Assembly: GCF_022810405.1 (NCBI RefSeq)
Contig: NZ_JALGQE010000009.1
Coordinates: forward strand, 1 to 64,000
DNA length: 64,000 bases
Direction of reading: 5' to 3'
Origin: Rhodococcus sp. ARC_M5
Lineage (GTDB): Bacteria > Actinomycetota > Actinomycetes > Mycobacteriales > Mycobacteriaceae
The notes beneath the pieces were generated by a model. It was given only the letters and a program-made list of their open reading frames with translations. It made no database searches and was not told the DNA's origin. Numbering within the stretch: position 1 is the stretch's first letter; the number at the start of each line of letters is the position of its first letter. A program made the translations under genes and the position numbers. This document shows, piece by piece, positions 1 through 8,379 of the stretch.

Positions 1-108
1 CTCGACGAGGTCGCCGCGCTACTGAACAACCGCCCCAGAAAAACCCTGGGATGGGATACTCCCCTCGAGGAGTACAACAAACGACTGCTCGTTGCGACGA
101 CCACGTGA
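1..108 (+). CDS. IS30-type transposase, C-terminal fragment
   Basis: The reading frame is open from the window edge and stops with TGA at 106-108, giving 35 residues. It contains NNRPRKTLGWDTP followed by an EEYN stretch, the motif that closes the DDE integrase core of IS30-family transposases. The rest of the element lies outside the window, so I cannot say whether it is intact. The right-hand terminal inverted repeat should lie between 109 and about 170 but could not be identified without the left end. Confidence 0.8.
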   Translation, partial: LDEVAALLNNRPRKTLGWDTPLEEYNKRLLVATTT

Positions 109-135
109 ACCCGTCACGAAGTTCCGCGCACATGC

Positions 136-187
136 GTCAGCTCTTTTTCGGGGGTCAGCTGTTCTCGGGGCTCAGCTGTTTTCAGGG
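136..187. repeat. Three imperfect 17-18 bp direct repeats at the mmsA 3' end
   Basis: Units begin at 136 (GTCAGCTCTTTTTCGGGG), 154 (GTCAGCTGTTCTCGGGG) and 171 (CTCAGCTGTTTTCAGGG). The third copy contains the mmsA stop codon and its last codons. The other two lie between mmsA and the transposase end, so they look like partial duplications of the gene terminus at the insertion boundary. Confidence 0.55.
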
Positions 188-1665
188 AAGCCGAGGTTGA
201 TGCCGCCGTGGCTGGGGTCGAGCCAGCGACTGGTGACTGCTTTGCCACGGGTGAAGAAGTGGACGCCCTCGGTGCCGTGGGCGTGGCTGTCGCCGAAGAG
301 GGAGTTCTTCCACCCACCGAAGCTGTAGTACGCCATGGGAACCGGGATGGGGACGTTGATGCCGACCATGCCGACTTCGACCTCGTTCTGGAAGCGTCGG
401 GCAGCCCCGCCGTCGTTGGTGAAGATGGCGGTGCCGTTGCCGTACGGGTTCTCGTTGATCAGCCGCAGGGCATCGTCATAGGTGTCGACGCGCACGACCG
501 AGAGGACGGGGCCGAAGATCTCGTCGGTGTAGATGCTCATGTCGGGAGTCACGTTGTCGATAAGGGTGGGGCCGAGCCAGAATCCGTCGGTCCCACCGTC
601 GGGCCGGACGGTGCGGCCGTCGACGACGAGGGTGGCCCCGGCCGCTTCGCCTGCGTCGACGTACGAGGCGACCTTGTCACGGTGCGCCTTGGTGACCAGC
701 GGTCCCATGTCTGCCCCGCGGGTTCCGTCGCCGGTGACCAGCGGGGTGGTGCGCTCGGCGATCTTGGCGACGAGTTCGTCGGCGATGTTCCCCACGGCGA
801 CGAGGGCCGAGATGGCCATGCACCGTTCGCCTGCGGATCCGAAGCCGGCGTTGACCATGGCGTCGGCGGCGAGGTCGAGATCTGCATCGGGGAGTACGAC
901 GGCGTGGTTCTTGGCCCCGCCGAGGGCCTGGACGCGTTTTCCGTTGGCGGTGCCGGTGGAGTAGACGTACTGGGCGATGGGGGTGGAGCCGACAAAGGAT
1001 ATCGACTTGATCTTCTTGTTCTCGAGGAGTTCGTCGACTGCAACCTTGTCGCCCTGCAGGACGTTGAACACGCCGTCGGGCAGGCCCGCCTCGGCCCAGA
1101 GCCGGGCGAGCCAGATGCTCGCGCTCGGGTCCTTTTCGGAGGGCTTGAGTACGACGGTGTTGCCGGCGGCGATGGCGATGGGGAAGAACCACATCGGGAC
1201 CATGGCGGGAAAGTTGAAGGGAGAGATGATGCCGACCGGTCCGAGCGGCTGACGGATGGAGTAGACGTCGACCCCGGTCGACGCATTCTCGGTGTATCCG
1301 CCCTTGAGTAGATGTGCCATGCCGCAAGCGAATTCGACGACTTCCTGGCCACGTGAGATCTCACCGAGTGCATCGGAGAGGACCTTCCCGTGTTCGGCGG
1401 TGATGATCTCGGCGAGCTCGTTCTTCCTCGCGTTCAACAGCTCTCGGAACGAGAACAGGATGGAGGTTCGCTTGGCGAGGGAGGTATCGCGCCACGCCGG
1501 GAATGCGGCCGCGGCGGCGTCGATGACCGCGCGGGCGTCGCCGGTGTCGGCCAACGCGAGTGTGCCGGTGACCTCGCCGGTCGCGGGGTTGGTGACGGGG
1601 GAAGTCCGGTCGGAGGTGCCGGAGTAGGTCTTGCCATCGATCCAGTGCGCAATGACGTCGGTCAA
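172..1665 (-). CDS. mmsA: Methylmalonate-semialdehyde dehydrogenase (CoA-acylating)
   Basis: This is a cytosolic ALDH-superfamily enzyme that converts (methyl)malonate semialdehyde to propionyl- or acetyl-CoA with NAD and CoA, in valine, beta-alanine and inositol catabolism. The 497 residues fit the family length. Visible motifs are NFPAM (Asn151), KPSE near 174 as part of the NAD site, FVGST near 224, and the catalytic Cys282 in GSAGERCMA; GERCM in place of GQxC and the MWFFP stretch point to MmsA rather than generic ALDH. The TTG start at 1665 was chosen because GGAAGGA lies 7-8 bases upstream; the frame stays open further upstream but would run into the divergent promoter. It is divergent from a LysR gene that probably regulates it. 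Confidence 0.92.
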   Translation of the reverse strand: MTDVIAHWIDGKTYSGTSDRTSPVTNPATGEVTGTLALADTGDARAVIDAAAAAFPAWRDTSLAKRTSILFSFRELLNARKNELAEIITAEHGKVLSDALGEISRGQEVVEFACGMAHLLKGGYTENASTGVDVYSIRQPLGPVGIISPFNFPAMVPMWFFPIAIAAGNTVVLKPSEKDPSASIWLARLWAEAGLPDGVFNVLQGDKVAVDELLENKKIKSISFVGSTPIAQYVYSTGTANGKRVQALGGAKNHAVVLPDADLDLAADAMVNAGFGSAGERCMAISALVAVGNIADELVAKIAERTTPLVTGDGTRGADMGPLVTKAHRDKVASYVDAGEAAGATLVVDGRTVRPDGGTDGFWLGPTLIDNVTPDMSIYTDEIFGPVLSVVRVDTYDDALRLINENPYGNGTAIFTNDGGAARRFQNEVEVGMVGINVPIPVPMAYYSFGGWKNSLFGDSHAHGTEGVHFFTRGKAVTSRWLDPSHGGINLGFPENS

Positions 1666-1710
1666 CGTTCGATCCTTCCATCGGTGTGTCCCGAGTCTCA
1701 CTGGTACGGA

Positions 1711-1758
1711 TGCACATGTCAAAGGCCAAAACCGCAGATCGCTGTGCAGAAATGCACA
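1711..1758. promoter_or_regulatory. Candidate operator between mmsA and the LysR gene
   Basis: A perfect 6-4-6 palindrome TGTGCAGAAATGCACA lies at 1743-1758, 20 bases before the regulator start. A second half-site TGCACA is at 1711-1716, 32 bases upstream of the equivalent right half-site. One full palindrome plus a spaced half-site in a divergent 112-bp promoter is the usual layout for LysR-type control. The assignment to this LysR protein is inference. Confidence 0.5.
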
Positions 1759-1777
1759 CCGCAGATAGTCTCGGTGG

Positions 1778-2674
1778 GTGTTCAACGCAGACCATCTCCG
1801 ATACTTCCTCGAAGTGTCGAGGACCGGGCGTCTGACCGACGCCTCGCACACTCTCGGCGTGGACCACACCACCGTCGGTCGGCGCATCACGGCGCTCGAG
1901 AAATCGGCCGGGCAGCGCCTGTTCGACAGAACCCCGTCGGGTTGGCGACTCACCGAGGCGGGTCGACGCCTCGTCGGATATGCAGAGACCGTCGAATCGA
2001 CACTCATCGCCGCCTTCGAGGATCAGACCTCCGACACCGGCTCCCTACGAGGGACCGTGCGCATCGCGGCCCCGGACGGTTTCGGAGCGTTCGTTCTGAC
2101 AGCGAAACTCGGTGTACTCAGAGACAAGCACCCGGATCTCGACATCGAACTGGTCACCGCCACCGAGCACAACTCGTTGGCCACCAGGGAATTCGATATC
2201 GCAATCACATTGGAGCGGCCGTCCCCGAGATTCGTGGAGACCCGCAGGCTGGCGACGTACTCACTCGAGCTCTACGCCACCGAAACGTATCTTGCCACTG
2301 GGCCGCCGATCCGTACTGTTGACGACCTGCGAGAGCACACGCTGATCTCGTACGTCGATGCGCTGCTCGATGTCGCACCGCTGCGAATTCTGGACTCGAT
2401 CCTGCCCGAGGGCCGAGCGCAGATACAGACCAACAACATCACCGGGCAATGGATCGCGGCGAGGTCCGGGGTGGGAATTGCTCCTTTGCCCAGCTACATC
2501 GGTGAGCCGGATGAGGCCCTCGTGTCCGTGTTGCCCGGCGTCTTCTCGGTCGAGCGGACGTATTGGACGGTGGTGCCGCGAGAGCTGACCGGTCTGGCGC
2601 GGGTGAAGGCCGTGGACGAGTTTCTCCGGTCGGTTGTGATCGACGAGCAGCATCTCTTTCCTGTGCCGCAGTAA
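1778..2674 (+). CDS. LysR-family transcriptional regulator
   Basis: This 298-residue protein has an N-terminal winged helix-turn-helix at about residues 3-62 (helices around LTDASHTLGVDHTTVGRRI and an ALEKSAGQRLFDR wing), followed by a periplasmic-binding-like effector domain from about residue 90. Length is typical of the family. The GTG start at 1778 sits immediately before the HTH, which begins almost at the N-terminus in LysR proteins. It is divergent from mmsA across 112 bp holding a palindrome, so mmsA is the likely target; an intermediate of valine or beta-alanine breakdown as inducer is inference. No terminator is evident downstream. Confidence 0.88.
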   Translation: MFNADHLRYFLEVSRTGRLTDASHTLGVDHTTVGRRITALEKSAGQRLFDRTPSGWRLTEAGRRLVGYAETVESTLIAAFEDQTSDTGSLRGTVRIAAPDGFGAFVLTAKLGVLRDKHPDLDIELVTATEHNSLATREFDIAITLERPSPRFVETRRLATYSLELYATETYLATGPPIRTVDDLREHTLISYVDALLDVAPLRILDSILPEGRAQIQTNNITGQWIAARSGVGIAPLPSYIGEPDEALVSVLPGVFSVERTYWTVVPRELTGLARVKAVDEFLRSVVIDEQHLFPVPQ

Positions 2675-2805
2675 CTACGGGAGAAGCGCACAGCCCGAGA
2701 GTGTCGGTGGCCGTTGATATTTGGACGTTCCGATGAGACGCGCGTCTCGTGATGACGGACACACGTGACGCCGACCTCAAAGAGGTGGAAACCACGAACT
2801 TAGGG

Positions 2806-2820
2806 GTAACAATCTGTTAC
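2806..2820. promoter_or_regulatory. Perfect palindrome GTAACAATCTGTTAC
   Basis: This 6-3-6 perfect inverted repeat lies 44 bases upstream of the small ORF at 2865. It has the size of a dimeric-regulator operator, but I cannot match it securely to a known regulator. It does not have the spacing of a GlnR box (GTnAC-n6-GAAAC). Confidence 0.4.
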
Positions 2821-2864
2821 AGACACATCCGCGCAGCGGATCCACACGAGATTCTGGGGGAATC

Positions 2865-2990
2865 ATGACAATGTTCGTAATGGCAGCCGTCGGCTTCGTG
2901 GGAATGGCAATTGCACTGCTCAACGACGGAAGCGACATCGACTTTCGCAACCGTCAGTTGGCTGGTGCCTACCGTCACCGTTGGGCCTGA
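2865..2990 (+). CDS. 41-aa predicted membrane microprotein
   Basis: The ATG at 2865 follows a good ribosome-binding site (TGGGGGA, 4-5 bases upstream) and the frame stops at 2988-2990. Residues 3-20 form one hydrophobic segment (FVMAAVGFVGMAIALL), followed by a polar, basic tail ending AYRHRWA. It is flanked by a LysR gene and cobD, with a perfect palindrome 44 bases upstream. I do not recognise a family. The combination of a Shine-Dalgarno, a membrane helix and a regulated-looking leader supports a real gene, but comparative evidence is needed. Confidence 0.55.
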   Translation: MTMFVMAAVGFVGMAIALLNDGSDIDFRNRQLAGAYRHRWA

Positions 2991-3036
2991 CACTCCGGTG
3001 TCCTGATCCGGGTGTGCGCTTGACTAGATTCGAGCG

Positions 3037-4005
3037 ATGCGGACACACCCCCGAGCGATAGGTTTGCTCGTCGGCTACGGCCTCGATCGAGTGTTCGCAG
3101 ATCCACGACGCTGGCACCCGGTTGCAGGATTCGGCACCACGGCATTGCGCGTCGAACACATCCTCTACCGCGACAACCGCGCCGTCGGCGTCGTCCATTC
3201 GGTCGCGCTGATCGGCTCGGCGACTGCGCTCGGCGTTGGGTCGAGTCGAGTGGCCGGACGCCTGGGTGGACCTGCTGAGGCCGCACTGATCGCGGTTGCT
3301 ACCTGGGCCGCCCTGGGTGGCACGTCCCTGTCCAGGGTCGGCCGACGGATGGCGGATCACCTCGACAACGAAGACCTGGACAGTGCGCGCGCACTGCTGC
3401 CGTCGCTGTGTGGACGCGATCCGGATCTGCTCGACTCCGACGGCCTGGCACGCGCCGCGCTCGAATCCATCGCGGAGAACACCTCCGACGCGACGGTCGG
3501 TGTTTTGGTGTGGGGGGCTCTGGCCGGTGCTCCGGGGATCTTGGCCTACCGCGCAAGCAACACGCTCGACGCCATGATCGGCTACCGGTCTCCGAAGTAT
3601 CTGCGCTTCGGTTGGGCCGCAGCGCGAATCGACGACGTTCTGAACTTGCTGCCGGCCCGCGTCACCGGCGTCGCGACGGTAGCGGCAGCGCACTCGGTGC
3701 ATGGTTCGCCCGCCCGAGCCCTGAAGATGTGGCGACGCGACGCGGCGAAGCACCCCAGCCCCAACGCAGGTGTCGCGGAGGCATCGGCTGCCGGTGCCCT
3801 GGGGCTGCAGCTCGGCGGCAGAACGCAGTACCGACACGGCGTCGAGAACAGACCGACCCTCGGTGACGGACCGTCGCCGACAGCACCGGATCTTCGTCGG
3901 GCGGTCGCACTGTCGACCCGAGTGCAGGAACTGTCGGCGGTCGCGTCAGCGATTCTTGCCGTAGCGATCGGCCAAGCGAGGATCCGACGGCGTCGTCGGG
4001 CGTGA
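3037..4005 (+). CDS. cobD: Adenosylcobinamide-phosphate synthase
   Basis: CobD/CbiB is an integral membrane enzyme that joins the aminopropanol arm to adenosylcobyric acid in cobalamin biosynthesis. The 322 residues carry the family hallmarks: GYGLDRVFADPRRWHPV at the N-terminus, SIAENTSDATVGVL near residue 145, and GYRSPKYLRFGWAAARIDDVLNLLPAR near 185-215. Several hydrophobic segments are present. The final 60 bases overlap the convergent SURF1 gene. The other cobalamin genes (cobU, cobT, cobS) are 40 kb away in this window, and a cobC-like aminotransferase is 2 kb downstream. Confidence 0.92.
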   Translation: MRTHPRAIGLLVGYGLDRVFADPRRWHPVAGFGTTALRVEHILYRDNRAVGVVHSVALIGSATALGVGSSRVAGRLGGPAEAALIAVATWAALGGTSLSRVGRRMADHLDNEDLDSARALLPSLCGRDPDLLDSDGLARAALESIAENTSDATVGVLVWGALAGAPGILAYRASNTLDAMIGYRSPKYLRFGWAAARIDDVLNLLPARVTGVATVAAAHSVHGSPARALKMWRRDAAKHPSPNAGVAEASAAGALGLQLGGRTQYRHGVENRPTLGDGPSPTAPDLRRAVALSTRVQELSAVASAILAVAIGQARIRRRRRA

Positions 4006-4863
4006 TGCCGCGCGCGCCCTGGCTCGCTTTTCGCGGCGGGTGGGCAGCGTGAATTCTTCTTCCTCGTCGGGACCGGCATCGTCTTCGGGATCGGCGTCCG
4101 GCTCGCCGGACATCGCGTCCGCGAGTTCGGCCCGTGAATTGCGGCGTTCCCGTATCTCCGCCCGAGCGAAGTACGCCAGGCCCAGCGGTGCCATGATGCC
4201 GAACGCCAACCACTGCAGACCGTAGGAGAGGTAGGGGCCTGCGTCGGTCTGCGGTAGTTCGATCAAGCCGAGACCGCCTGGCTGAGCGTCGTCGAGCTGG
4301 AGATATCCATCGATGGCGTCGACTCCGACCGCCGCGCCGATCTGTTCCGGGTTGATGTTGTAGACCTGCAGCCGACCGTCGTCCTCGACGGGCTCGCGGG
4401 AGGTGCCCTCGGCTTGGCGTACCCGTGCGTTCAGAGTCACTTCACCGGCGGGTGCCGCCTCGAACTCGGGCGCTCTGGTTCCCTCCACCGGCAACACGTA
4501 CCCGCGATTGACGAGCACGGTGGGACCGCCGTCGATCACGAACGGGGTGATGACCTCGTAGGCGGGCTGATCACGGATGCTGCGCAGCCGCACCAGCACG
4601 TCGGAATCGGCGACGTAGGACCCTGGGGCGATGACCCGACGCCACTCGTCCTCGGCCGGGAATCCGTCCGCGGTGAGAATGTCGGAGATCGGCACCGGAT
4701 CCACATCGACGGATCGGGTGATCAGATCGTTGCGCTCGGACGTCGAGGTGTTTTTTCCCAACTGCCACGGAGCGAGCACGCTGAAGCACAGGAACGCGAA
4801 GGCCAGCACCACCGCAGCCAGCACCAACCATTTGGGTCGCAGCAAGAACGCTAACTTTCGCAC
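3946..4863 (-). CDS. SURF1 family cytochrome oxidase assembly protein
   Basis: SURF1 proteins are membrane factors for haem a insertion into cytochrome c oxidase. This 305-residue protein has the expected hairpin: one TM helix at about residues 11-34 ending in APWQLGK, a large extracytoplasmic domain, and a second TM helix at about 207-228 (GLQWLAFGIMAPLGLAYF). An acidic then basic tail of about 70 residues (DEEEEF followed by REKRARARAA) extends the C-terminus and is encoded in the overlap with cobD. It fits the oxidase and bc1 genes found at 51-57 kb, though it is not linked to them. Confidence 0.88.
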   Translation of the reverse strand: MRKLAFLLRPKWLVLAAVVLAFAFLCFSVLAPWQLGKNTSTSERNDLITRSVDVDPVPISDILTADGFPAEDEWRRVIAPGSYVADSDVLVRLRSIRDQPAYEVITPFVIDGGPTVLVNRGYVLPVEGTRAPEFEAAPAGEVTLNARVRQAEGTSREPVEDDGRLQVYNINPEQIGAAVGVDAIDGYLQLDDAQPGGLGLIELPQTDAGPYLSYGLQWLAFGIMAPLGLAYFARAEIRERRNSRAELADAMSGEPDADPEDDAGPDEEEEFTLPTRREKRARARAASRPTTPSDPRLADRYGKNR

Positions 4864-4881
4864 TCCACCACGGTAGCCGGG

Positions 4882-5355
4882 TCAGCGAGAGAGGCGAGAC
4901 CGTGCCCAGTCCAGCATGCCGGGAACGGCGCTTTCGATCTGTTGACGCACCTCGGCGAACGCCGAATCGGACGAGTAGTACGGATCGGCCACCGAGGAGT
5001 CGTCGGCGTCGGGATCGAACGACCGCAGCAACGCGACACGATCTGCCGGTGCACCGAGCTGCAGCAGGGCGCGCGCGTGGCCGGTATCGAGCGCGACGAT
5101 CAGATCTGCCGCCAGATGATCCGGCCCGACCTGCGCCGCCGCATGCTCGCTGTCGTATCCGTGGGCATCGAGCTCGGCGACGGTTCGCGGATCTGCGCCG
5201 TCGCCCACGTGCCAACCACCGGTCCCGGCGCTCGAAACACGTACCGCCTCGCCCAGACCGGCGTCGCGCAGATGCCCCGCGAAGACCTTCTCTGCCATCG
5301 GCGACCGGCAGATGTTGCCGGTGCACACGAATGTCACATGCAGCGGCTCGTTCAT
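4882..5355 (-). CDS. ptpA: Low-molecular-weight protein tyrosine phosphatase
   Basis: This 157-residue enzyme hydrolyses phosphotyrosine in proteins. The P-loop CTGNICRS (Cys11 nucleophile, Arg17) is at the N-terminus, and the general acid is Asp124 in DPYYSS. M. tuberculosis PtpA occupies the same position next to SURF1 and cobD homologues, which supports orthology. The ATG at 5355 overlaps the stop of the upstream HAD gene (ATGA), so the two are translationally coupled. A longer in-frame start at 5457 would sit inside that gene and add residues not found in the family. Confidence 0.92.
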   Translation of the reverse strand: MNEPLHVTFVCTGNICRSPMAEKVFAGHLRDAGLGEAVRVSSAGTGGWHVGDGADPRTVAELDAHGYDSEHAAAQVGPDHLAADLIVALDTGHARALLQLGAPADRVALLRSFDPDADDSSVADPYYSSDSAFAEVRQQIESAVPGMLDWARSRLSR

Positions 5356-6044
5356 TGCACGGCCGCCGTGTTCTGCTCCAGCACGGTGGCCAGTTCGTCC
5401 ATGCTCGATGCGGTGAACGCGGCGTCGTCGCTCTCGCCGTCGATGCCGTAGCCCCACTCCACGTACACCGTGGGGATGCCGAACCGAGCGGCACCGTGCA
5501 CGTCGTGGTCGCGATCACCGATCATGATCACCCCGGCGGTGCCGCCGTCCGCGGACTCCACCGGGTCGATGCCGAGGTTGGTCAGCGAGTGCGCGATCAC
5601 ATCGGACTTCGCCCGTCGGGTGCCGTCGTTGCTGGCACCGCCGATGAACTCGAAGTACCGCGACAGGCCGAAGTGGTCCAGAATCCGTACGGCGAATCGC
5701 TCCGACTTCGACGTCGCAACGCCGAGGCGCACACCGCGATCCTGCAAACGTGTCAACACCGTCTCGATGCCGTCGAACGCGGTGTTCTCGGCCCAGCCCC
5801 GCTCGTCGTAGCGCTGGAAGTACGCCGCCAATGCGCGCTGCGCCGCATCCTCGTCCAGGCCGAGCCCGCGCAACGTGTCGATCAGGGGTGGTCCGACGAC
5901 CAGCGACAGCTGTTCCTCGGTCGGTTCGGGAGCCTCCACCGACGCCAATGCATGACGAAAACCGGCGTGAATTCCCGGTGCGGAATCGGTCAACGTCCCA
6001 TCGAGATCGAACAGGACAACGGACGCGGGCACATCGACAGACAT
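5352..6044 (-). CDS. HAD-family hydrolase, phosphoglycolate phosphatase-like
   Basis: The 230-residue protein has HAD motif I as DLDGT (Asp13 nucleophile, Asp15), motif II as ATSK near 113, and motif IV as MIGDRDHDV near 178, with a helical cap between motifs I and II. This is the Gph-like subclass I; substrates could be phosphoglycolate or a nucleotide, and the sequence does not settle which. Translationally coupled to ptpA downstream. Its ATG at 6042-6044 overlaps an ATG on the opposite strand, so the divergent promoter toward cobC must lie inside coding sequence or leader. Confidence 0.87.
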   Translation of the reverse strand: MSVDVPASVVLFDLDGTLTDSAPGIHAGFRHALASVEAPEPTEEQLSLVVGPPLIDTLRGLGLDEDAAQRALAAYFQRYDERGWAENTAFDGIETVLTRLQDRGVRLGVATSKSERFAVRILDHFGLSRYFEFIGGASNDGTRRAKSDVIAHSLTNLGIDPVESADGGTAGVIMIGDRDHDVHGAARFGIPTVYVEWGYGIDGESDDAAFTASSMDELATVLEQNTAAVQ

Positions 6045-6099
6045 GGTCGAATCCTATCGGTGCGAGCTGTTCGCCGAAGGCGCGGCTACGCTCGTCGCG

Positions 6100-7137
6100 A
6101 TGTCCGACTCAGCTGCCGATCCCGATGCGCTACTCCGTCACCACGGAGACGTGGAGGTCGATTCCGGATTCGTCGACTTCGCCGTCAACGTGCGGGGCGA
6201 CGGTCCGCCGGCATGGCTTCGCGAGCGGCTTGCTGTGGCACTGAGTTCGTTGGGTTCGTACCCGAGCGTGGCCGCCGACACGGCCGCACGAGAGCAGGTG
6301 GCCGAACACCACGGCCGCGCACCGGACGAGGTGCTGCTGCTCAGCGGTGGGGCCGAGGGCTTCTCGATGCTGCCGCGGCTGGGGCCCCAGCTCGTTGCGA
6401 CGATTCACCCGTCGTTCACCGAGCCCGACTGGGTACTGGAGCAGGCTCGCGTCCCGGTCCACCGAATGATCCTGCCGCCGCCTTTCGAACTCGATCCGAC
6501 GCTCGTGCCCGACGCCGCCGACATGGTGATCATCGGAAACCCGACCAACCCCACGTCGGTCCTGCATCCCCGTGAGGCGGTCCTGAGTCTGCGTGAGTCG
6601 GGACGCACGCTGGTGGTCGACGAGGCCTTCGCCGACGCCGTTCTCGGGGCGGGGGAGTCCCTGGCGTCACAAAGCCTGGACGACGTGCTGGTTCTGCGCA
6701 GCCTGACGAAGACATGGGCGCTCGCGGGGTTGCGATGCGGATACGCATTGGGCCACCCCGACGTCCTCGCGAGGCTGCAGCACGGCCGCGCCCACTGGCC
6801 ACTGGGGAGTCTGCAGCTCGAAGCGATCCGCGCCTGCACCGAACCGTTCGCCGTCGAACAGGCACGCGCCGAGTCCGAGCGCATCGACCGCGAACGCACC
6901 GCGATGATCCCGCGACTCGAAGCTCTTGGTCTCGACATCACCGGCCCGGCCCGCGCGCCGTTTCTGCTGATGCGCGTCGACGGTGCCGATCTCGTTCGAG
7001 AACGACTGCGCACGATGGGTATCGCGGTGCGACGGGCAGATACGTTCCCAGGGCTCGACCGTCACCACCTGCGCGTCGCGGTACGGGACTCGAAGCAGGT
7101 CGACATACTGGTGGACGCGTTGAACACCGTTCTGTGA
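6100..7137 (+). CDS. cobC: Class I/II aminotransferase, CobC-like (Rv2231c type)
   Basis: A PLP-dependent fold-type I protein of 345 residues related to histidinol-phosphate aminotransferase and CobC, the threonine-phosphate decarboxylase that makes aminopropanol phosphate for CobD. Visible features are [12 protein letters not shown] near 82, the [10 protein letters not shown] motif near 147, VVDEAFAD near 170, and the PLP lysine in [20 protein letters not shown] near 197. The ATG at 6100 is favoured because an earlier in-frame ATG at 6043 overlaps the divergent HAD start codon and adds a non-conserved stretch. Proximity to cobD supports a cobalamin role. It is followed by Nif3 after 14 bp. 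Confidence 0.8.
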   Translation: MSDSAADPDALLRHHGDVEVDSGFVDFAVNVRGDGPPAWLRERLAVALSSLGSYPSVAADTAAREQVAEHHGRAPDEVLLLSGGAEGFSMLPRLGPQLVATIHPSFTEPDWVLEQARVPVHRMILPPPFELDPTLVPDAADMVIIGNPTNPTSVLHPREAVLSLRESGRTLVVDEAFADAVLGAGESLASQSLDDVLVLRSLTKTWALAGLRCGYALGHPDVLARLQHGRAHWPLGSLQLEAIRACTEPFAVEQARAESERIDRERTAMIPRLEALGLDITGPARAPFLLMRVDGADLVRERLRTMGIAVRRADTFPGLDRHHLRVAVRDSKQVDILVDALNTVL

Positions 7138-7151
7138 GGAGAGCAGCGAAC

Positions 7152-8273
7152 ATGGCAGTGACACTGGCGGACGTCATCGAGGTACTCGACGCCGCGTACC
7201 CACCCCGTCTGGCGGAGAGTTGGGACTCGGTGGGCCTGGTGTGCGGAGATCCCGAAGCTGTTGTGCAGCAGGTTGTCTACACGGTCGACGTCACCGATGC
7301 AGTGGTCGACGAGGCCATTGCCCGGGGTGCCGATCTCATCGTGGCCCACCATCCCTTACTGCTCAAAGGGGTCGACACCGTCGCGGCCGACACCCCGAAG
7401 GGCTCGGTGATCCACCGCCTGATCAAGGCCGACTGCGCGCTGTTCACCGCCCACACCAACGCCGACTCCGCCGATCCCGGGGTGTCGGATGCACTCGCGT
7501 CCGCGCTCGGGGTGATCGACACCCGGCCACTCGATCCCATTCCTTCCCCCTCGCACGACAAGTGGGTGGTCTTCGTGCCGACCTCCGACTCGGCCGCGGT
7601 GCGACAGGCCATGTTCGACGCCGGAGCCGGGCAGATCGGCGATTACAGCGAAGCGAGCTGGCAGAGTGCGGGTCTCGGCCAATTCCGTCCTGGGCCGAAC
7701 GCGCACCCGACGCTCGGTGTTCTGGGAGAGGTGCACACCGAGGCGGAGGATCGCATCGAAGTTGTTGCCCCCAAAGGGGCACGTGCTCAATTGCTTTCGG
7801 CGATGCGTCGGGCACACCCCTACGAGGAGCCCGCGTTCGACATCTTCGAGTCCGTGGCTCTCCCGTCGTGCACCGGCCTGGGGCGCATCGGAAAGTTGCC
7901 GAATCCCATGACACTCGCCGAATTCACCGACGTCGTGCGCGACGCGTTGCCCACCACGACGTGGGGAGTACGCGCCGCCGGAAATCCGGAGGCCACGGTC
8001 TCTGTGGTTGCGATGTGCGGGGGAGCGGGTGACTCGTTCCTTTCCGCGGTGGCGGGGACCGATGCCGATGTGTACGTCACCTCGGATCTGCGCCACCACC
8101 CTGTCGACGAGCATCTGCGCGCGGGTGGGCCTGCGGTGATCGACACCGCGCACTGGGCGTCGGAGTTCCCGTGGTGTGAGCAGGCACGAGGCATCGTCGA
8201 CGCCGCATTCGGTGACACCGACGGGTGGAGCAGCCGGGTCACTGACGTGCGTACGGACCCTTGGACGCTGTGA
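7152..8273 (+). CDS. Nif3-like dinuclear metal centre protein
   Basis: This is a 373-residue member of the Nif3/YbgI family (GTP cyclohydrolase I type 2 homologue), a widely conserved hexameric protein with a dinuclear metal site and uncertain reaction. Metal ligands are visible in AHHPLL near 58-62, the TAHTNAD stretch near 100, and the C-terminal [11 protein letters not shown]. The central [10 protein letters not shown] motif marks the inserted PII-like domain of the long form. RBS GAGGAGAG overlaps the cobC stop, so the two genes form an operon, continuing to the zinc-ribbon gene. Confidence 0.9.
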   Translation: MAVTLADVIEVLDAAYPPRLAESWDSVGLVCGDPEAVVQQVVYTVDVTDAVVDEAIARGADLIVAHHPLLLKGVDTVAADTPKGSVIHRLIKADCALFTAHTNADSADPGVSDALASALGVIDTRPLDPIPSPSHDKWVVFVPTSDSAAVRQAMFDAGAGQIGDYSEASWQSAGLGQFRPGPNAHPTLGVLGEVHTEAEDRIEVVAPKGARAQLLSAMRRAHPYEEPAFDIFESVALPSCTGLGRIGKLPNPMTLAEFTDVVRDALPTTTWGVRAAGNPEATVSVVAMCGGAGDSFLSAVAGTDADVYVTSDLRHHPVDEHLRAGGPAVIDTAHWASEFPWCEQARGIVDAAFGDTDGWSSRVTDVRTDPWTL

Positions 8274-8379
8274 CCGGTGAACCCGCGACAGGCGGTCGGA
8301 GCCGATCCGGCTTTCTCGGTTTCGAGCAGCCGGTAGGGTTATCCATTACCAACTTCCATAGTCGCAGGAGTCATCAAGC

